Below are positions 1-8,834 of a DNA stretch of 64,000 nucleotides, piece after piece. This DNA is from Ancylomarina sp963977525 (GTDB lineage Bacteria; Bacteroidota; Bacteroidia; Bacteroidales; Marinifilaceae). Location of the stretch: the NCBI GenBank assembly GCA_963977525.1, contig CAXBPC010000004.1, positions 142,417 to 206,416 of the forward strand. The letters are read 5' to 3'. Each line of letters opens with the position of its first letter. Positions within the stretch are counted from its first letter, which is position 1. A model generated the notes under the pieces. It saw nothing but the letters and a program-made list of their open reading frames with translations, was not told where the DNA came from and did not search any database. The position numbers and the translations under genes are program-made.

Positions 1-1621
1 CTGCCATGATAATGTCTTCGTCGTGCTCAACAACGACAACAGTGTTTCCAAGGTCGCGTAATTGTCTTAGTACCTTTATTAAAAGTTCAGTGTCCTTTGA
101 ATGTAAACCGATACTCGGCTCATCAAGTATATATAGTGAACCAACCAAGCTACTTCCAAGCGATGTTGCAAGATTAATTCGTTGAGATTCACCTCCAGAT
201 AAACTACTAGATAATCTGTTTAGAGTTAGATAACCAAGTCCAACATCAGAAAGAAATTGAAGTCGATTCTGAATTTCAATCAGAATACGCTTTGCAACTT
301 GCTCATCACTACCTTCAAGTTTTAGATTGTTGAAGAATTCGTTGAGATCAGATATCGGCATTAGGACTAAGTCCTGAATATTTTTTCCTGTAATTTTAAT
401 GTAGCCAGCTTCCTTCTTTAATCTCGTACCTCTACAATCAGGGCAAGTAGTTTTACCGCGATATCTCGATAGCATAACACGGTATTGAATTTTATACTGC
501 TTGGATTCTATATAAGCAAAGAAAGCATGTAGACCTTTAAAATGTTTGTTCCCTTTCCAAAGTAATTGCTTTTGCTCATCACTAAGATCGAGGAAAGGTT
601 TGTGAATTGGAAAATCGAATTTATCAGCAACAAATACGAGTTCGTCTTTCCATTTTCGCATTTTTTCACCCTTCCAACAAACCACTGCATCTTCGTATAC
701 ACTTAGTGTCTTGTTAGGAATCACCAAGTCTTCATCTATACCAATAACTTTACCAAATCCTTCACACTTAGGACATGCACCAACAGGGTTGTTAAAGCTA
801 AAAGTATGTGTGTGTGGATCTTCAAAAGTGATTCCATCTGCCTCAAAACGATTTGAGAAGCTATGGTAATTTAATACCTTGGAATCAGAAATAGAGATTA
901 AGCATTCCCCTTTCCCTTCATAAAAGGCAGTTTGAATTGAATCTGCCAAACGATTTCGAGTGTCTTCGTCATTATCGACACGAAGTCGATCAACGATGAT
1001 ATGAATGTCTCCTTTAATTGATAACAGTGCTTTATCTTCTAGAACATCGAATATCTTGTGTGCTTTCCCCTCGATTTCAATTCTTGAAAAACCTTGTTGT
1101 GATAGAACTTCTAGCTGTTCTTTTCTTGAGCGTTCTCCATTAGGGTGAAGTTCTGCCATTATCATGACTGTGGCATCTGCCTCTTGTTCTAGAGTAAAAT
1201 TGACCACATTGCTAACACTATGTCTTTTTACTAATGTATTAGAAATAGGAGAGTAGGTTTTTCCCACTCGTGCAAAAAGGAGCTTTAAGTAGTCGTATAT
1301 TTCTGTTGATGTTCCTACTGTTGATCTAGGATTACGAGTGTTTACCTTTTGCTGAATGGCAATTGCAGGTGGAATACCTTTAATAAAATCGACCTCTGGC
1401 TTGTTAATTCTCCCAAGGAACTGACGAGCATAGGATGATAAGCTCTCTACATATCGTCTTTGCCCTTCAGCATAAAGCGTGTCGAAAGCCAAGGAAGATT
1501 TTCCTGAACCAGAAAGTCCGGTGATCACAATAAATTTATTGCGAGGAATCTTTAAGTCTATATTCTTAAGATTATGGACTCTTGCTCCTTTTATGGTGAT
1601 GAATTTATCTTGCTTAATCAT
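1..1621 (-). CDS. uvrA: UvrABC system protein A, N-terminal 540 residues (cut by window edge)
   Basis: This is the DNA damage-recognition ATPase of nucleotide excision repair, which works with UvrB and UvrC in the cytoplasm. Reading the minus strand from an ATG at 1619-1621 gives an uninterrupted frame to the window edge. Visible are the first Walker A (GLSGSGKSS, about residues 35-43), two CxxC pairs of the zinc module (CPKC about 283, CPDC about 393), the ABC signature LSGGES (about 474) and Walker B with DEPSIGLH (about 500). It ends in the VVEHDED segment of the first ATPase half, so the second half lies outside the window. It is transcribed divergently from the sigma factor gene. Family assignment is secure; only the truncation by the window is unusual. 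Confidence 0.96.
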   Translation of the reverse strand, partial: MIKQDKFITIKGARVHNLKNIDLKIPRNKFIVITGLSGSGKSSLAFDTLYAEGQRRYVESLSSYARQFLGRINKPEVDFIKGIPPAIAIQQKVNTRNPRSTVGTSTEIYDYLKLLFARVGKTYSPISNTLVKRHSVSNVVNFTLEQEADATVMIMAELHPNGERSRKEQLEVLSQQGFSRIEIEGKAHKIFDVLEDKALLSIKGDIHIIVDRLRVDNDEDTRNRLADSIQTAFYEGKGECLISISDSKVLNYHSFSNRFEADGITFEDPHTHTFSFNNPVGACPKCEGFGKVIGIDEDLVIPNKTLSVYEDAVVCWKGEKMRKWKDELVFVADKFDFPIHKPFLDLSDEQKQLLWKGNKHFKGLHAFFAYIESKQYKIQYRVMLSRYRGKTTCPDCRGTRLKKEAGYIKITGKNIQDLVLMPISDLNEFFNNLKLEGSDEQVAKRILIEIQNRLQFLSDVGLGYLTLNRLSSSLSGGESQRINLATSLGSSLVGSLYILDEPSIGLHSKDTELLIKVLRQLRDLGNTVVVVEHDEDIIMA

Positions 1622-1795
1622 GTCTGTTTCTAGAATTTCTGAGCGAAATGTAAAATCTTGTAAATTTATTTAAGTTCTATTGATTTGCAAAACTCTTTTA
1701 TATTTATAATCTTGCAAGTGATATAATATTACACACACTAAATCCTACTTTGCTTATAGATCAATCTCTACACTTTATTACTTAAAATATAAGAT

Positions 1796-2395
1796 GTGAA
1801 ATTGGAGAAATTTGATTTAAAGAGCGATCAATATTATATTGAGCGATTTATTTCTGGCGACCCGTCTGGAATAGAAACGCTAATAACTCGCCATAAAGAT
1901 AGGGTGTATACCTACATTTATTTAATTGTGAAAAATAAAGATTTAACCGAAGATATCTTTCAAGATGTTTTCATTAAGGTTATTCAATCTTTACGAGCAG
2001 GGAAATATCGTGATAACGGTAAATTTCTGGCTTGGGTATTTCGTATTGCTCATAACTTGATTATCGATCATTTTAGGCAAGAGAAAATGAATAAGGTTTA
2101 TTCGAATGATGATTTTGAGCTAGATCTATTCAATTCAGATAAATTTAGCGATGATAATTGTGAGGATATCATGATACGATCTCAGATACATAACGAGGTG
2201 AAAGAACTGGTTGATCGTCTTCCTGAAGATCAGCGTGAAGTCATTGTTCTCCGTCATTATAAGGGCTTAAGCTTTAAGGAGATTGCTGATGATACTGATG
2301 TAAGTATCAACACGGCACTAGGACGTATGCGATATGCACTTATTAATATGAGGAAAATGATTGAAGAGAATCATCTTAATTTATTGATTTCTTAG
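1796..2395 (+). CDS. ECF-type RNA polymerase sigma factor
   Basis: A 199-residue sigma-70 family protein of the extracytoplasmic-function group, which directs RNA polymerase to a specific promoter set. Region 2 is seen at about residues 20-95 (TEDIFQDVFIKV at about 51) and region 4 at about 142-185 (LPEDQREVIVLRHYKG, then a helix-turn-helix starting LSFKEIA). The start is a GTG at 1796; the ATG two bases upstream is followed at once by a stop, so GTG is the best choice. No FecR-like or zinc-finger anti-sigma gene is adjacent, which is unusual for this class. The next gene is a small protein of unknown function 82 bp downstream, possibly in the same transcript. The regulon cannot be told from sequence. 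Confidence 0.9.
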   Translation: MKLEKFDLKSDQYYIERFISGDPSGIETLITRHKDRVYTYIYLIVKNKDLTEDIFQDVFIKVIQSLRAGKYRDNGKFLAWVFRIAHNLIIDHFRQEKMNKVYSNDDFELDLFNSDKFSDDNCEDIMIRSQIHNEVKELVDRLPEDQREVIVLRHYKGLSFKEIADDTDVSINTALGRMRYALINMRKMIEENHLNLLIS

Positions 2396-2477
2396 GTGAT
2401 AAAATGCTTTCTGAAACTTGATATACTAAAATAAAAAAGTTCGCGTTATAGAGGGTACAAACCAATTATATATGTGA

Positions 2478-2717
2478 ATGGATTCAATTTTTACACTTGT
2501 AGGTTGGGCATCAACAACGAATCATGATGATTTTCTCAATGAACTGGAAAGTATCTCTATAGATGACTTGATGGGATCGGGAGATTTAATCAGATATATA
2601 GATGATTCATTGCTAGAAGCACCAGCTAGTTTGATTAAGAGAATTATGCGTTACTCTGATGTTCATAGTAATGCAAGGACATCTTACGAAGATCTAAACA
2701 ATCTTATTTTGAACTAA
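2478..2717 (+). CDS. small hypothetical protein downstream of sigma factor
   Basis: A 79-residue, mostly acidic, soluble protein that I do not recognise. It has no signal peptide, no membrane segment and no cysteine, and looks helical (NELESISIDDLMGSG, then LIKRIMRYSDV). It follows the ECF sigma gene on the same strand with an 82-bp gap and ends directly in a strong terminator hairpin, so it is probably the last gene of the sigma transcript. The tail (YEDLNNLILN) is amphipathic. A role in controlling the sigma factor is possible from position alone; nothing in the sequence proves it. Confidence 0.6.
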   Translation: MDSIFTLVGWASTTNHDDFLNELESISIDDLMGSGDLIRYIDDSLLEAPASLIKRIMRYSDVHSNARTSYEDLNNLILN

Positions 2718-2747
2718 AAAAAAGCCAGATTTAAATCTGGCTTTTTT
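2718..2747 (+). terminator. rho-independent terminator after small ORF
   Basis: A perfect inverted repeat with arms AAAGCCAGATTT/AAATCTGGCTTT follows the stop codon of the 79-residue ORF and runs into a T stretch. Because the A and T tracts flank both sides, it can also serve the minus-strand transcript upstream of position 2766, which converges here. Confidence 0.9.
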
Positions 2748-2765
2748 GTTGATATGAATTGTAGA

Positions 2766-3740
2766 TTATTTCTTTTTCTTCTTGTCTTTGCGTCCGAAAA
2801 CTGAAACTTGAACGTAACGTTTGGGGTTAGTTTTAAGATCTACTAGAAGTTCATCTAGGTGTTTCGATGCTGATTCAATATGATGATAGAGACTGTCATT
2901 CTTAAGAAAAGCTCCCATACTACCTTTGCCATCATTTATTTGTTGGAATATTTCATTCACCTGAGCCAGAGCTGCATTGGCATTGTTTACTGTTGATGCA
3001 ATTTCAGCTTGTTTCAATGAATCGGATATGCTCGAGAAATTGGTCAGGATATTGCTAATGTTTTCACCGTTTGACTCAAGATTACCAGTTATAGATTCAA
3101 CATTTGCAAGTATTTTCTCCATATGAGACCTTTGTCCACTAACTAATGTGTCGAGACTTCCTGATGTGTGTTCAAGCTTGTTGATTGTGTTTTTAATACT
3201 CTTTAAACTCTGAGAGATATTATCACGCGCATCAGCATTAAAGATGTACTGAATAACAGTTAGAACAGAGTCAACACTTGACATTAGCTTCTCAGCTTTA
3301 TTTTTTAGAGGTAGCATCTGCATACTAACTTGTTCTTTTAAATCACCCTCAATACTTCCTTTAATAGTATCACCAGCTTGCAATATCGCTTTCGAGTTAC
3401 CCGGAATAATTTGAATTTCTTTAGTTCCCATAATATCGGAACTTACAATTCTAGCTGTTGTGTTGCTCGGTAAATTAAAACCATCACCCACTGAGAATGA
3501 AACAATTAAATCGTTAATGTTTGATTCGCTGAATTTAATAGACTTGATTTGGCCGACTTTGAATCCTTTAAGAGTTACGGGACTCGATTTCTTTAGACCA
3601 TCAACTCTTTGGTATTTAGCGTAAAATAATTGATCTGTTGAGAATATGCTGTTCCCTTTAAGGAAATTTATTCCCCAAATAAAAATCGTAATGGCAGCTA
3701 TAACCAATATTCCAATTGTAGCTTCTTTTGATATTTTCAT
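2766..3740 (-). CDS. MCE/MlaD-family lipid-transport substrate-binding protein
   Basis: A 324-residue inner-membrane anchored periplasmic protein. A single N-terminal membrane helix (about residues 8-26) is followed by an MCE domain (about 38-116, with the typical KSSPVTLKGFKVGQI and PSNTTARIVSS segments), then a long helical, coiled-coil region (about 140-280) and a basic tail rich in lysine. MlaD-type proteins form hexameric rings that move phospholipids between the two membranes of Gram-negative cells. The ATPase and permease partners (mlaF/mlaE) are not in the window. It lies 57 bp downstream of the amidase gene on the same strand, so the two cell-envelope genes are probably co-transcribed. 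Confidence 0.88.
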   Translation of the reverse strand: MKISKEATIGILVIAAITIFIWGINFLKGNSIFSTDQLFYAKYQRVDGLKKSSPVTLKGFKVGQIKSIKFSESNINDLIVSFSVGDGFNLPSNTTARIVSSDIMGTKEIQIIPGNSKAILQAGDTIKGSIEGDLKEQVSMQMLPLKNKAEKLMSSVDSVLTVIQYIFNADARDNISQSLKSIKNTINKLEHTSGSLDTLVSGQRSHMEKILANVESITGNLESNGENISNILTNFSSISDSLKQAEIASTVNNANAALAQVNEIFQQINDGKGSMGAFLKNDSLYHHIESASKHLDELLVDLKTNPKRYVQVSVFGRKDKKKKK

Positions 3741-3797
3741 TTAGTGATATTGTGTGATTACTTTGATCTTTTCTTAATCAAAGGTATAGAATATTTA

Positions 3798-4889
3798 TTA
3801 TGATTTTTGAATGTTTTTAGCTTCTTTAATAGAAATTGGCTTCCCTTTATAATAAGCTACAATGAAACAGTCATGTATGATTTTCTTAATTTGCTTTTTT
3901 TTATCGATAACAGCTCTCAAGTTTGAGTTTTGTTCCACAGAGTATTTATAAATTCCATTCACATGTTTTTCTGATACATTTTCTAAGCCAGAAAATACTT
4001 TAGCGTTTAATGGGATTTTCTTCGAAGAGGATTTAACCTGAATGCAATAATAAACCTCATTTACGACTCCTACAGGCTCTTCTGTTACTTCAAATGTACG
4101 AGAACTATGTCGTTCTATTTCTTCTTTATATGATCTAAATGCTCTGAAAATAGCAGATGACATATAGTCTTGACCCTTTTTCGATTTTAGGAACCGTTCT
4201 TCATTAGCATTTGAGATAAAACCAACTTCAATAAGTACAGAAGGCATACTTGCTTTTCTTAAAACCCAAAGCTCAGCAGCTTTAACACCTCTAGAACGCC
4301 TTCCAACTCTACTCTTAAATTGGTTCTCGGTGTGTTGAGCCATTGATGTGCTATTGTCTATATGCAAGCTGTGCATCAAGTTAAAAATGATGTATGAAGC
4401 AGGATCTTTTGGATTAAAACCTTCATAATTATTGGTATAATCATCTTCGTATAGCATTACAGAGTTTTCTTTCATTGCTACAGCTAAATTATCTTTCGAC
4501 TTATGCAGTCCTAAAATAAAAGTTTCAGTACCATGTGTACGCGTATTATTATTACCAAGGCTATTGGCATGTATTGATATGAAAAGATCTGCTTTAGCTT
4601 TGTTAGCTATCTCAGGGCGTTTTTTTAGAGGAATGAAAATATCTGTTTTTCTAGTATAAATAACTTTTATGTGGGGGAAGTGCTTCTCAATGTATTCTCC
4701 AGTTTTAAGAGAGATGCTTAAGGCAATATCTTTTTCGTAGGAGTGTTTGCCAACAGCTCCAGGATCTTTCCCACCGTGTCCAGCATCAATAACAATGGTG
4801 TTGATTTTATAATCGGAGTTTTGTCCAATACTTAAAAAGCTTATTGAACAAAGAATAAAAAGCATTAAAAAAACGGATACTTTATTCAT
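3798..4889 (-). CDS. N-acetylmuramoyl-L-alanine amidase (Amidase_3)
   Basis: A zinc amidase that cleaves the bond between N-acetylmuramic acid and the stem peptide of peptidoglycan in the periplasm. The 363-residue protein has a signal peptide (about 1-22), the zinc-binding His38 in IDAGHGGKDPG, Glu52 in YEKD, His107 in FISIHANS, and the catalytic Glu221 in LIEVGFISN. A C-terminal region of about 95 residues (about 270-363) is separate from the catalytic domain and probably binds the wall or a partner. The gene sits upstream of the MCE gene on the same strand and is divergent from the lptD-like gene, giving an envelope-maintenance neighbourhood. Length and motifs are typical of Bacteroidota AmiC-like enzymes. 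Confidence 0.93.
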   Translation of the reverse strand: MNKVSVFLMLFILCSISFLSIGQNSDYKINTIVIDAGHGGKDPGAVGKHSYEKDIALSISLKTGEYIEKHFPHIKVIYTRKTDIFIPLKKRPEIANKAKADLFISIHANSLGNNNTRTHGTETFILGLHKSKDNLAVAMKENSVMLYEDDYTNNYEGFNPKDPASYIIFNLMHSLHIDNSTSMAQHTENQFKSRVGRRSRGVKAAELWVLRKASMPSVLIEVGFISNANEERFLKSKKGQDYMSSAIFRAFRSYKEEIERHSSRTFEVTEEPVGVVNEVYYCIQVKSSSKKIPLNAKVFSGLENVSEKHVNGIYKYSVEQNSNLRAVIDKKKQIKKIIHDCFIVAYYKGKPISIKEAKNIQKS

Positions 4890-5153
4890 TATATTTTGTG
4901 AAATTTAATTCGAAAAAAAAAACAGATAAAAAATCTTCATAAAAGAACTTAAAAAATGATTCTGAACAGTGTTTATATTAGGGAATATAGTAGTTTTATT
5001 TGTAATTTTGGCGACCTGAGACCTTTCTGCTTGATAATGATGATTTGTGTTATTTGAAGCTGAAAACTCTTACCGTCTTAAACCTTAGTGTACTACATCT
5101 GATTTTTAAGTTTATTAATCGATCTCATTCTTGTACAAAAATAACGATAAAAA

Positions 5154-7775
5154 TTGCAATTGAAATTACAACAAAAGCTTTTTATACTTTTCATTCTTAG
5201 CTTAATTCCGTTAAATATATTTGCGGATTTCAATCTAGTCGGAAATGAGAATTCTAAATGGGAGAATTCAGGGGAATCTCCACTTGAAGTAAATTGGTAT
5301 GCTGAATTATTACAGCAAGTAGATTCTTTAGATTTAAAGTCAAGAAACAAAGAAGTTAAGAATGATTCCGTGGTGGCAGATTCAACTGCTCCAAAACCAT
5401 TTTTCGAAACTGCAGTTGAATATAGTGCCGACGATAGTGTCACGTTTTCTCTTACTGGACAGAAAGTGTTTTTGACTAATAACGCTTTTGTAAAATATGG
5501 ATCAATTGAATTGAAGGCATATTATATTGAACTTGATATAGCAAAGAAAGAAGCTTTTGCGTATGGTATAAAAGATAGTACTGATACATTTATTCACACG
5601 CCTGAATTTAAAGATGCTGCAGAAGAGTTTACTTGTAAGGAATTGAAATATAATTTTGAAACAGGTAAAGGTTTGGTTAATGAGGTTATTACTGAACAAG
5701 AAAGCGGCTACGTTCATAGTGAATATACTAAAAGGATGGATGCGAGTACATTCTTCCTGAAAAATGGGAAATATACCACTTGTGATCACCCTCACCCACA
5801 CTTCTACGTTAGTATGTCAAAGGCTAAAATGATTAAGGATGACAAGATTGTTTCTGGCCCTTTGAATATTGTTTTAGAAGATGTGCCGTTACCTATTGGA
5901 CTTCCTTTTGGATTTTTCCCTTTTAGTAGTAAGTATTCGTCTGGTATTCTTTTGCCGAGTTATGGAGAAGAGAAACGAAGAGGTTTCAACTTGCGTGGCT
6001 TAGGGTATTATTGGGCGATAAACGATTACGTTGATTTAGCAACAAGATTTGATATCTTTTCAAATGGCTCGTGGGGAATGAATCTTAATTCGAAATATAA
6101 AAAGCGATACAGGTATAGTGGAAACTTATCTACTGAGTACCATAAGAATAAATATGGAGATAAAGGTTTAGATGATTATTCTGAAGTTACTGATTTTGCT
6201 GTTAGATGGACACATGCTCAGGATGCAAAAGCAAATCCTTATCGTACATTTTCAGCTTCGGTAAACTTTTCGACTTCTGAGAATGATAGAAATAATTCCA
6301 CTAATATTGATCGAATTGTAAATAATCAAAAGCAATCTAGTATTTCGTATAGTAAAAAGTGGCCGGGCAGTCCTTTTAGTTTAAATGGATCTTTACGTCA
6401 CTCCCAGAATAGTAGGGATACAACTATTTCGTTAACCTTACCAAGTTTATCATTATATATGACTCAAATATATCCTTTCAGAACAAAGGGTAAAAGTTCT
6501 AATTTGAAGTGGTATGATAAAATTGGTGTGAGTTATTCTTCGAAAATGGAGAATAGAATTAATATCAAAGAAAAAGAATTGATGTCTTCTTCTTTAACGA
6601 AAGATTGGAAAAATGGTTATCAGCACTCTATTCCTATTACTACAGATTTTAAGTTAGCTCGTGATTTAACTTTATCGCCAACTCTTAATTATAAAGGTGT
6701 TCTATATACTAGATCTATTATTAAATCTTGGGATCCAAGCTTGAATGATAATGTTGGGGGAGTTTTGATTGATACTCTTCAAGGCATGAAATATGCTCAT
6801 AACTATTCTACGTCAGCCTCTTTGTCTTTAAATCCAAAGATATATGGGATGTATACTTTTAAAAAGACTTCGAGGATTGAAGCGATTCGTCACGTCATGT
6901 CACCATCGATTAGTGTTAGTTACACACCTGAGATTGGAGTTGACAGAGATAAATATTACAATACCTACAAGAATGGCGATGGTAATGATGTAGAGTACTC
7001 TATTTTCGAAGGAAGTTTGTATGGAACGCCAACTGGAGCTATGGAATCTGGAAGTATTAATTTGAGCTTGGATAATAATATTGAAGCAAAAATTAAAACA
7101 GCTAACGACACTACTGGGAATGAAGATTTCAAAAAGTTAAAGCTTCTGGAGAGCCTTAAGTTTTCAACAAGTTATGATATGTTTGCCGATTCGTTAAACT
7201 GGTCGAATATTAGAATAAATGGTCGTACAAAGATTTTCAATAACAAGTTTGATCTGAATTTTAACTCGACAGTTGATCCATATGCATTGAATGCCAATAA
7301 CGTTAAGATTGATAAATTTGGTCCACGTTTAACCAATGCCTCTATTGATTTAGGTTTCAGATTATCATCTAGCGATTTTAAGGGTGATGCGGAAGAGGGA
7401 AGTAAGGATGATGAGAAAACACCAGATGAAATGCGATACGTTCAGTTTGATGTGCCTTGGTCGTTTTCATTAGATTATGGATGGACATACTCTAAGCCAA
7501 CAATAAAGAGTAGTGTTAATCAGAACATTGGCCTTCGAGGTGACTTTAGCTTAACACCTAAGTGGAAAATTAATTTTTCTACGGGTTACGATTTTGCCAA
7601 TAAATCAATCACCGCAACTCAATTTTCTTTAACTAGAGATCTACATTGTTGGCAGATGACTTTCAATACTATTCCATTTGGAACATACCAATCATACAAT
7701 TTCCAAATCAATGTGAAGTCATCGGTACTTCAGGATTTGAAATACGAGAAGAAGAAAGTTTGGCAGGATAACTAA
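5154..7775 (+). CDS. LptD-like LPS-assembly outer membrane protein
   Basis: An 873-residue exported protein with a signal peptide (about 1-24), an OstA/LptA-like beta-jellyroll region (about 80-245) and a long beta-barrel region rich in alternating aromatic and polar residues, ending close to a C-terminal aromatic strand. In the family, LptD with LptE inserts lipopolysaccharide into the outer leaflet. The ORF opens at a TTG at 5154; another in-frame TTG is at 5160, and no ATG precedes the signal peptide, so a TTG start is likely but not certain. The PLPIGLPFGFFPF segment is typical of the Bacteroidota 'putative LPS assembly protein LptD' group. It converges on the pabA gene. Confidence 0.85.
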   Translation: MQLKLQQKLFILFILSLIPLNIFADFNLVGNENSKWENSGESPLEVNWYAELLQQVDSLDLKSRNKEVKNDSVVADSTAPKPFFETAVEYSADDSVTFSLTGQKVFLTNNAFVKYGSIELKAYYIELDIAKKEAFAYGIKDSTDTFIHTPEFKDAAEEFTCKELKYNFETGKGLVNEVITEQESGYVHSEYTKRMDASTFFLKNGKYTTCDHPHPHFYVSMSKAKMIKDDKIVSGPLNIVLEDVPLPIGLPFGFFPFSSKYSSGILLPSYGEEKRRGFNLRGLGYYWAINDYVDLATRFDIFSNGSWGMNLNSKYKKRYRYSGNLSTEYHKNKYGDKGLDDYSEVTDFAVRWTHAQDAKANPYRTFSASVNFSTSENDRNNSTNIDRIVNNQKQSSISYSKKWPGSPFSLNGSLRHSQNSRDTTISLTLPSLSLYMTQIYPFRTKGKSSNLKWYDKIGVSYSSKMENRINIKEKELMSSSLTKDWKNGYQHSIPITTDFKLARDLTLSPTLNYKGVLYTRSIIKSWDPSLNDNVGGVLIDTLQGMKYAHNYSTSASLSLNPKIYGMYTFKKTSRIEAIRHVMSPSISVSYTPEIGVDRDKYYNTYKNGDGNDVEYSIFEGSLYGTPTGAMESGSINLSLDNNIEAKIKTANDTTGNEDFKKLKLLESLKFSTSYDMFADSLNWSNIRINGRTKIFNNKFDLNFNSTVDPYALNANNVKIDKFGPRLTNASIDLGFRLSSSDFKGDAEEGSKDDEKTPDEMRYVQFDVPWSFSLDYGWTYSKPTIKSSVNQNIGLRGDFSLTPKWKINFSTGYDFANKSITATQFSLTRDLHCWQMTFNTIPFGTYQSYNFQINVKSSVLQDLKYEKKKVWQDN

Positions 7776-7836
7776 GCTTTACATCTGGTTAGTGGTCAAA
7801 AATAAATACAAATAAATTTCAAACTGGGTTAGAGCT

Positions 7837-8403
7837 TTAGGCTTCAATCCAGTTTTTTAGCATATCGAAACCATGTTCAGTCATTATAGATTCTGGGTGG
7901 AATTGAACGCCACAGATGTCAAACTCTTTGTGTCGAATAGCCATTATAAGCTTATCATTGTCAGTAGCAGTAATGTTTAAACAAAATGGAAGCGAAGATG
8001 TGTTTAGAGCCCATGAGTGATATCTACCTGAATTGAATTCTTTAGGAATACCATGGAATAAACATTCTTTTTGGTCTACGACTTGTGTCTCTCTTGGAAT
8101 GCCATGTACAATATTTTCGATATTATAAATTTCTCCTCCAAAGTAAAGGCCAATATATTGCATACCTAAACACACCCCTAATATTGGTTTGCTTGTTTTA
8201 TATAGATCTATAATTTCACCCATTACTTGCACATCTTCAGGTAATCCAGGTCCTGGTGAGAATATGATTTTGTCACAATCTTCTATAGCTTCCCAGTTTA
8301 TTTCATTGTTACGCATAACAATTACCTGATCTGAGAACTGTTCTACAGCGTGTGAAAGGTTGTAGGTAAATGAATCGAAATTATCGATGATAACTATCTT
8401 CAC
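7837..8403 (-). CDS. pabA: glutamine amidotransferase of anthranilate/aminodeoxychorismate synthase
   Basis: A class I glutamine amidotransferase that supplies ammonia to chorismate-using synthases, for folate (PabA) or tryptophan (TrpG). The 188-residue protein shows the oxyanion strand SPGPG at 49-53, the nucleophile Cys78 in GVCLGMQ, and the His169/Glu171 pair in QFHPES. Length matches stand-alone PabA/TrpG. No chorismate-binding partner and no trp genes are next to it, so the choice between folate and tryptophan cannot be made firmly; isolated genes of this kind are often PabA or dual-function. It is convergent with the lptD-like gene, with 61 bp between the stop codons. Confidence 0.85.
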   Translation of the reverse strand: MKIVIIDNFDSFTYNLSHAVEQFSDQVIVMRNNEINWEAIEDCDKIIFSPGPGLPEDVQVMGEIIDLYKTSKPILGVCLGMQYIGLYFGGEIYNIENIVHGIPRETQVVDQKECLFHGIPKEFNSGRYHSWALNTSSLPFCLNITATDNDKLIMAIRHKEFDICGVQFHPESIMTEHGFDMLKNWIEA

Positions 8404-8460
8404 TAGTACTTCTTTAAATTTGACGTGAGTTGAAATATTTCTGAAACAAATTTTCTGAAT

Positions 8461-8778
8461 TTATTTCTGAATCCGACGTTTTAGCTGAGAAAGCGCTGTT
8501 GGTACAGTATTGTATCGATATTTGGCGTAGATCAGGTAAAAAAGCATGAGAATGTTGAATAAGTAATTAAAATACAAAGGCACATGATACACTTGATTAT
8601 TGATGTCATCGACAATGATATACCAAAAGGTAAATACTTCGCCTAAAAACCAAAGCCATATAAAAAGCTCATTTAAATCGTCAACTTTTCGAGTTTTAAA
8701 TGTGTGTAGTGATTGGGGAAGTGCGCAGATAGCAAAAAGGATGCTTCCCATCCAGCCAATAATTTCGTTTGGAGTCAT
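8461..8778 (-). CDS. PQ-loop repeat small membrane protein (SemiSWEET-like)
   Basis: A 105-residue membrane protein with three hydrophobic helices and a PQ motif in ICALPQSLHTFKTRKVDD near the end of the first helix. This fold is that of one triple-helix bundle, as in SemiSWEET sugar transporters and other PQ-loop proteins that work as dimers. I use the ATG at 8776-8778 (MTPNEIIGWMGS), because an upstream in-frame ATG at 8805 adds nine residues that do not belong to the fold. The gene lies 57 bp upstream of pabA on the same strand, but a functional link is not obvious. The substrate is unknown. Confidence 0.75.
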   Translation of the reverse strand: MTPNEIIGWMGSILFAICALPQSLHTFKTRKVDDLNELFIWLWFLGEVFTFWYIIVDDINNQVYHVPLYFNYLFNILMLFYLIYAKYRYNTVPTALSQLKRRIQK

Positions 8779-8834
8779 GATTTCTAATTTTTGACAAATG
8801 AACAAAATTAAAAGCGAAATGAGATAGTTAAAGC

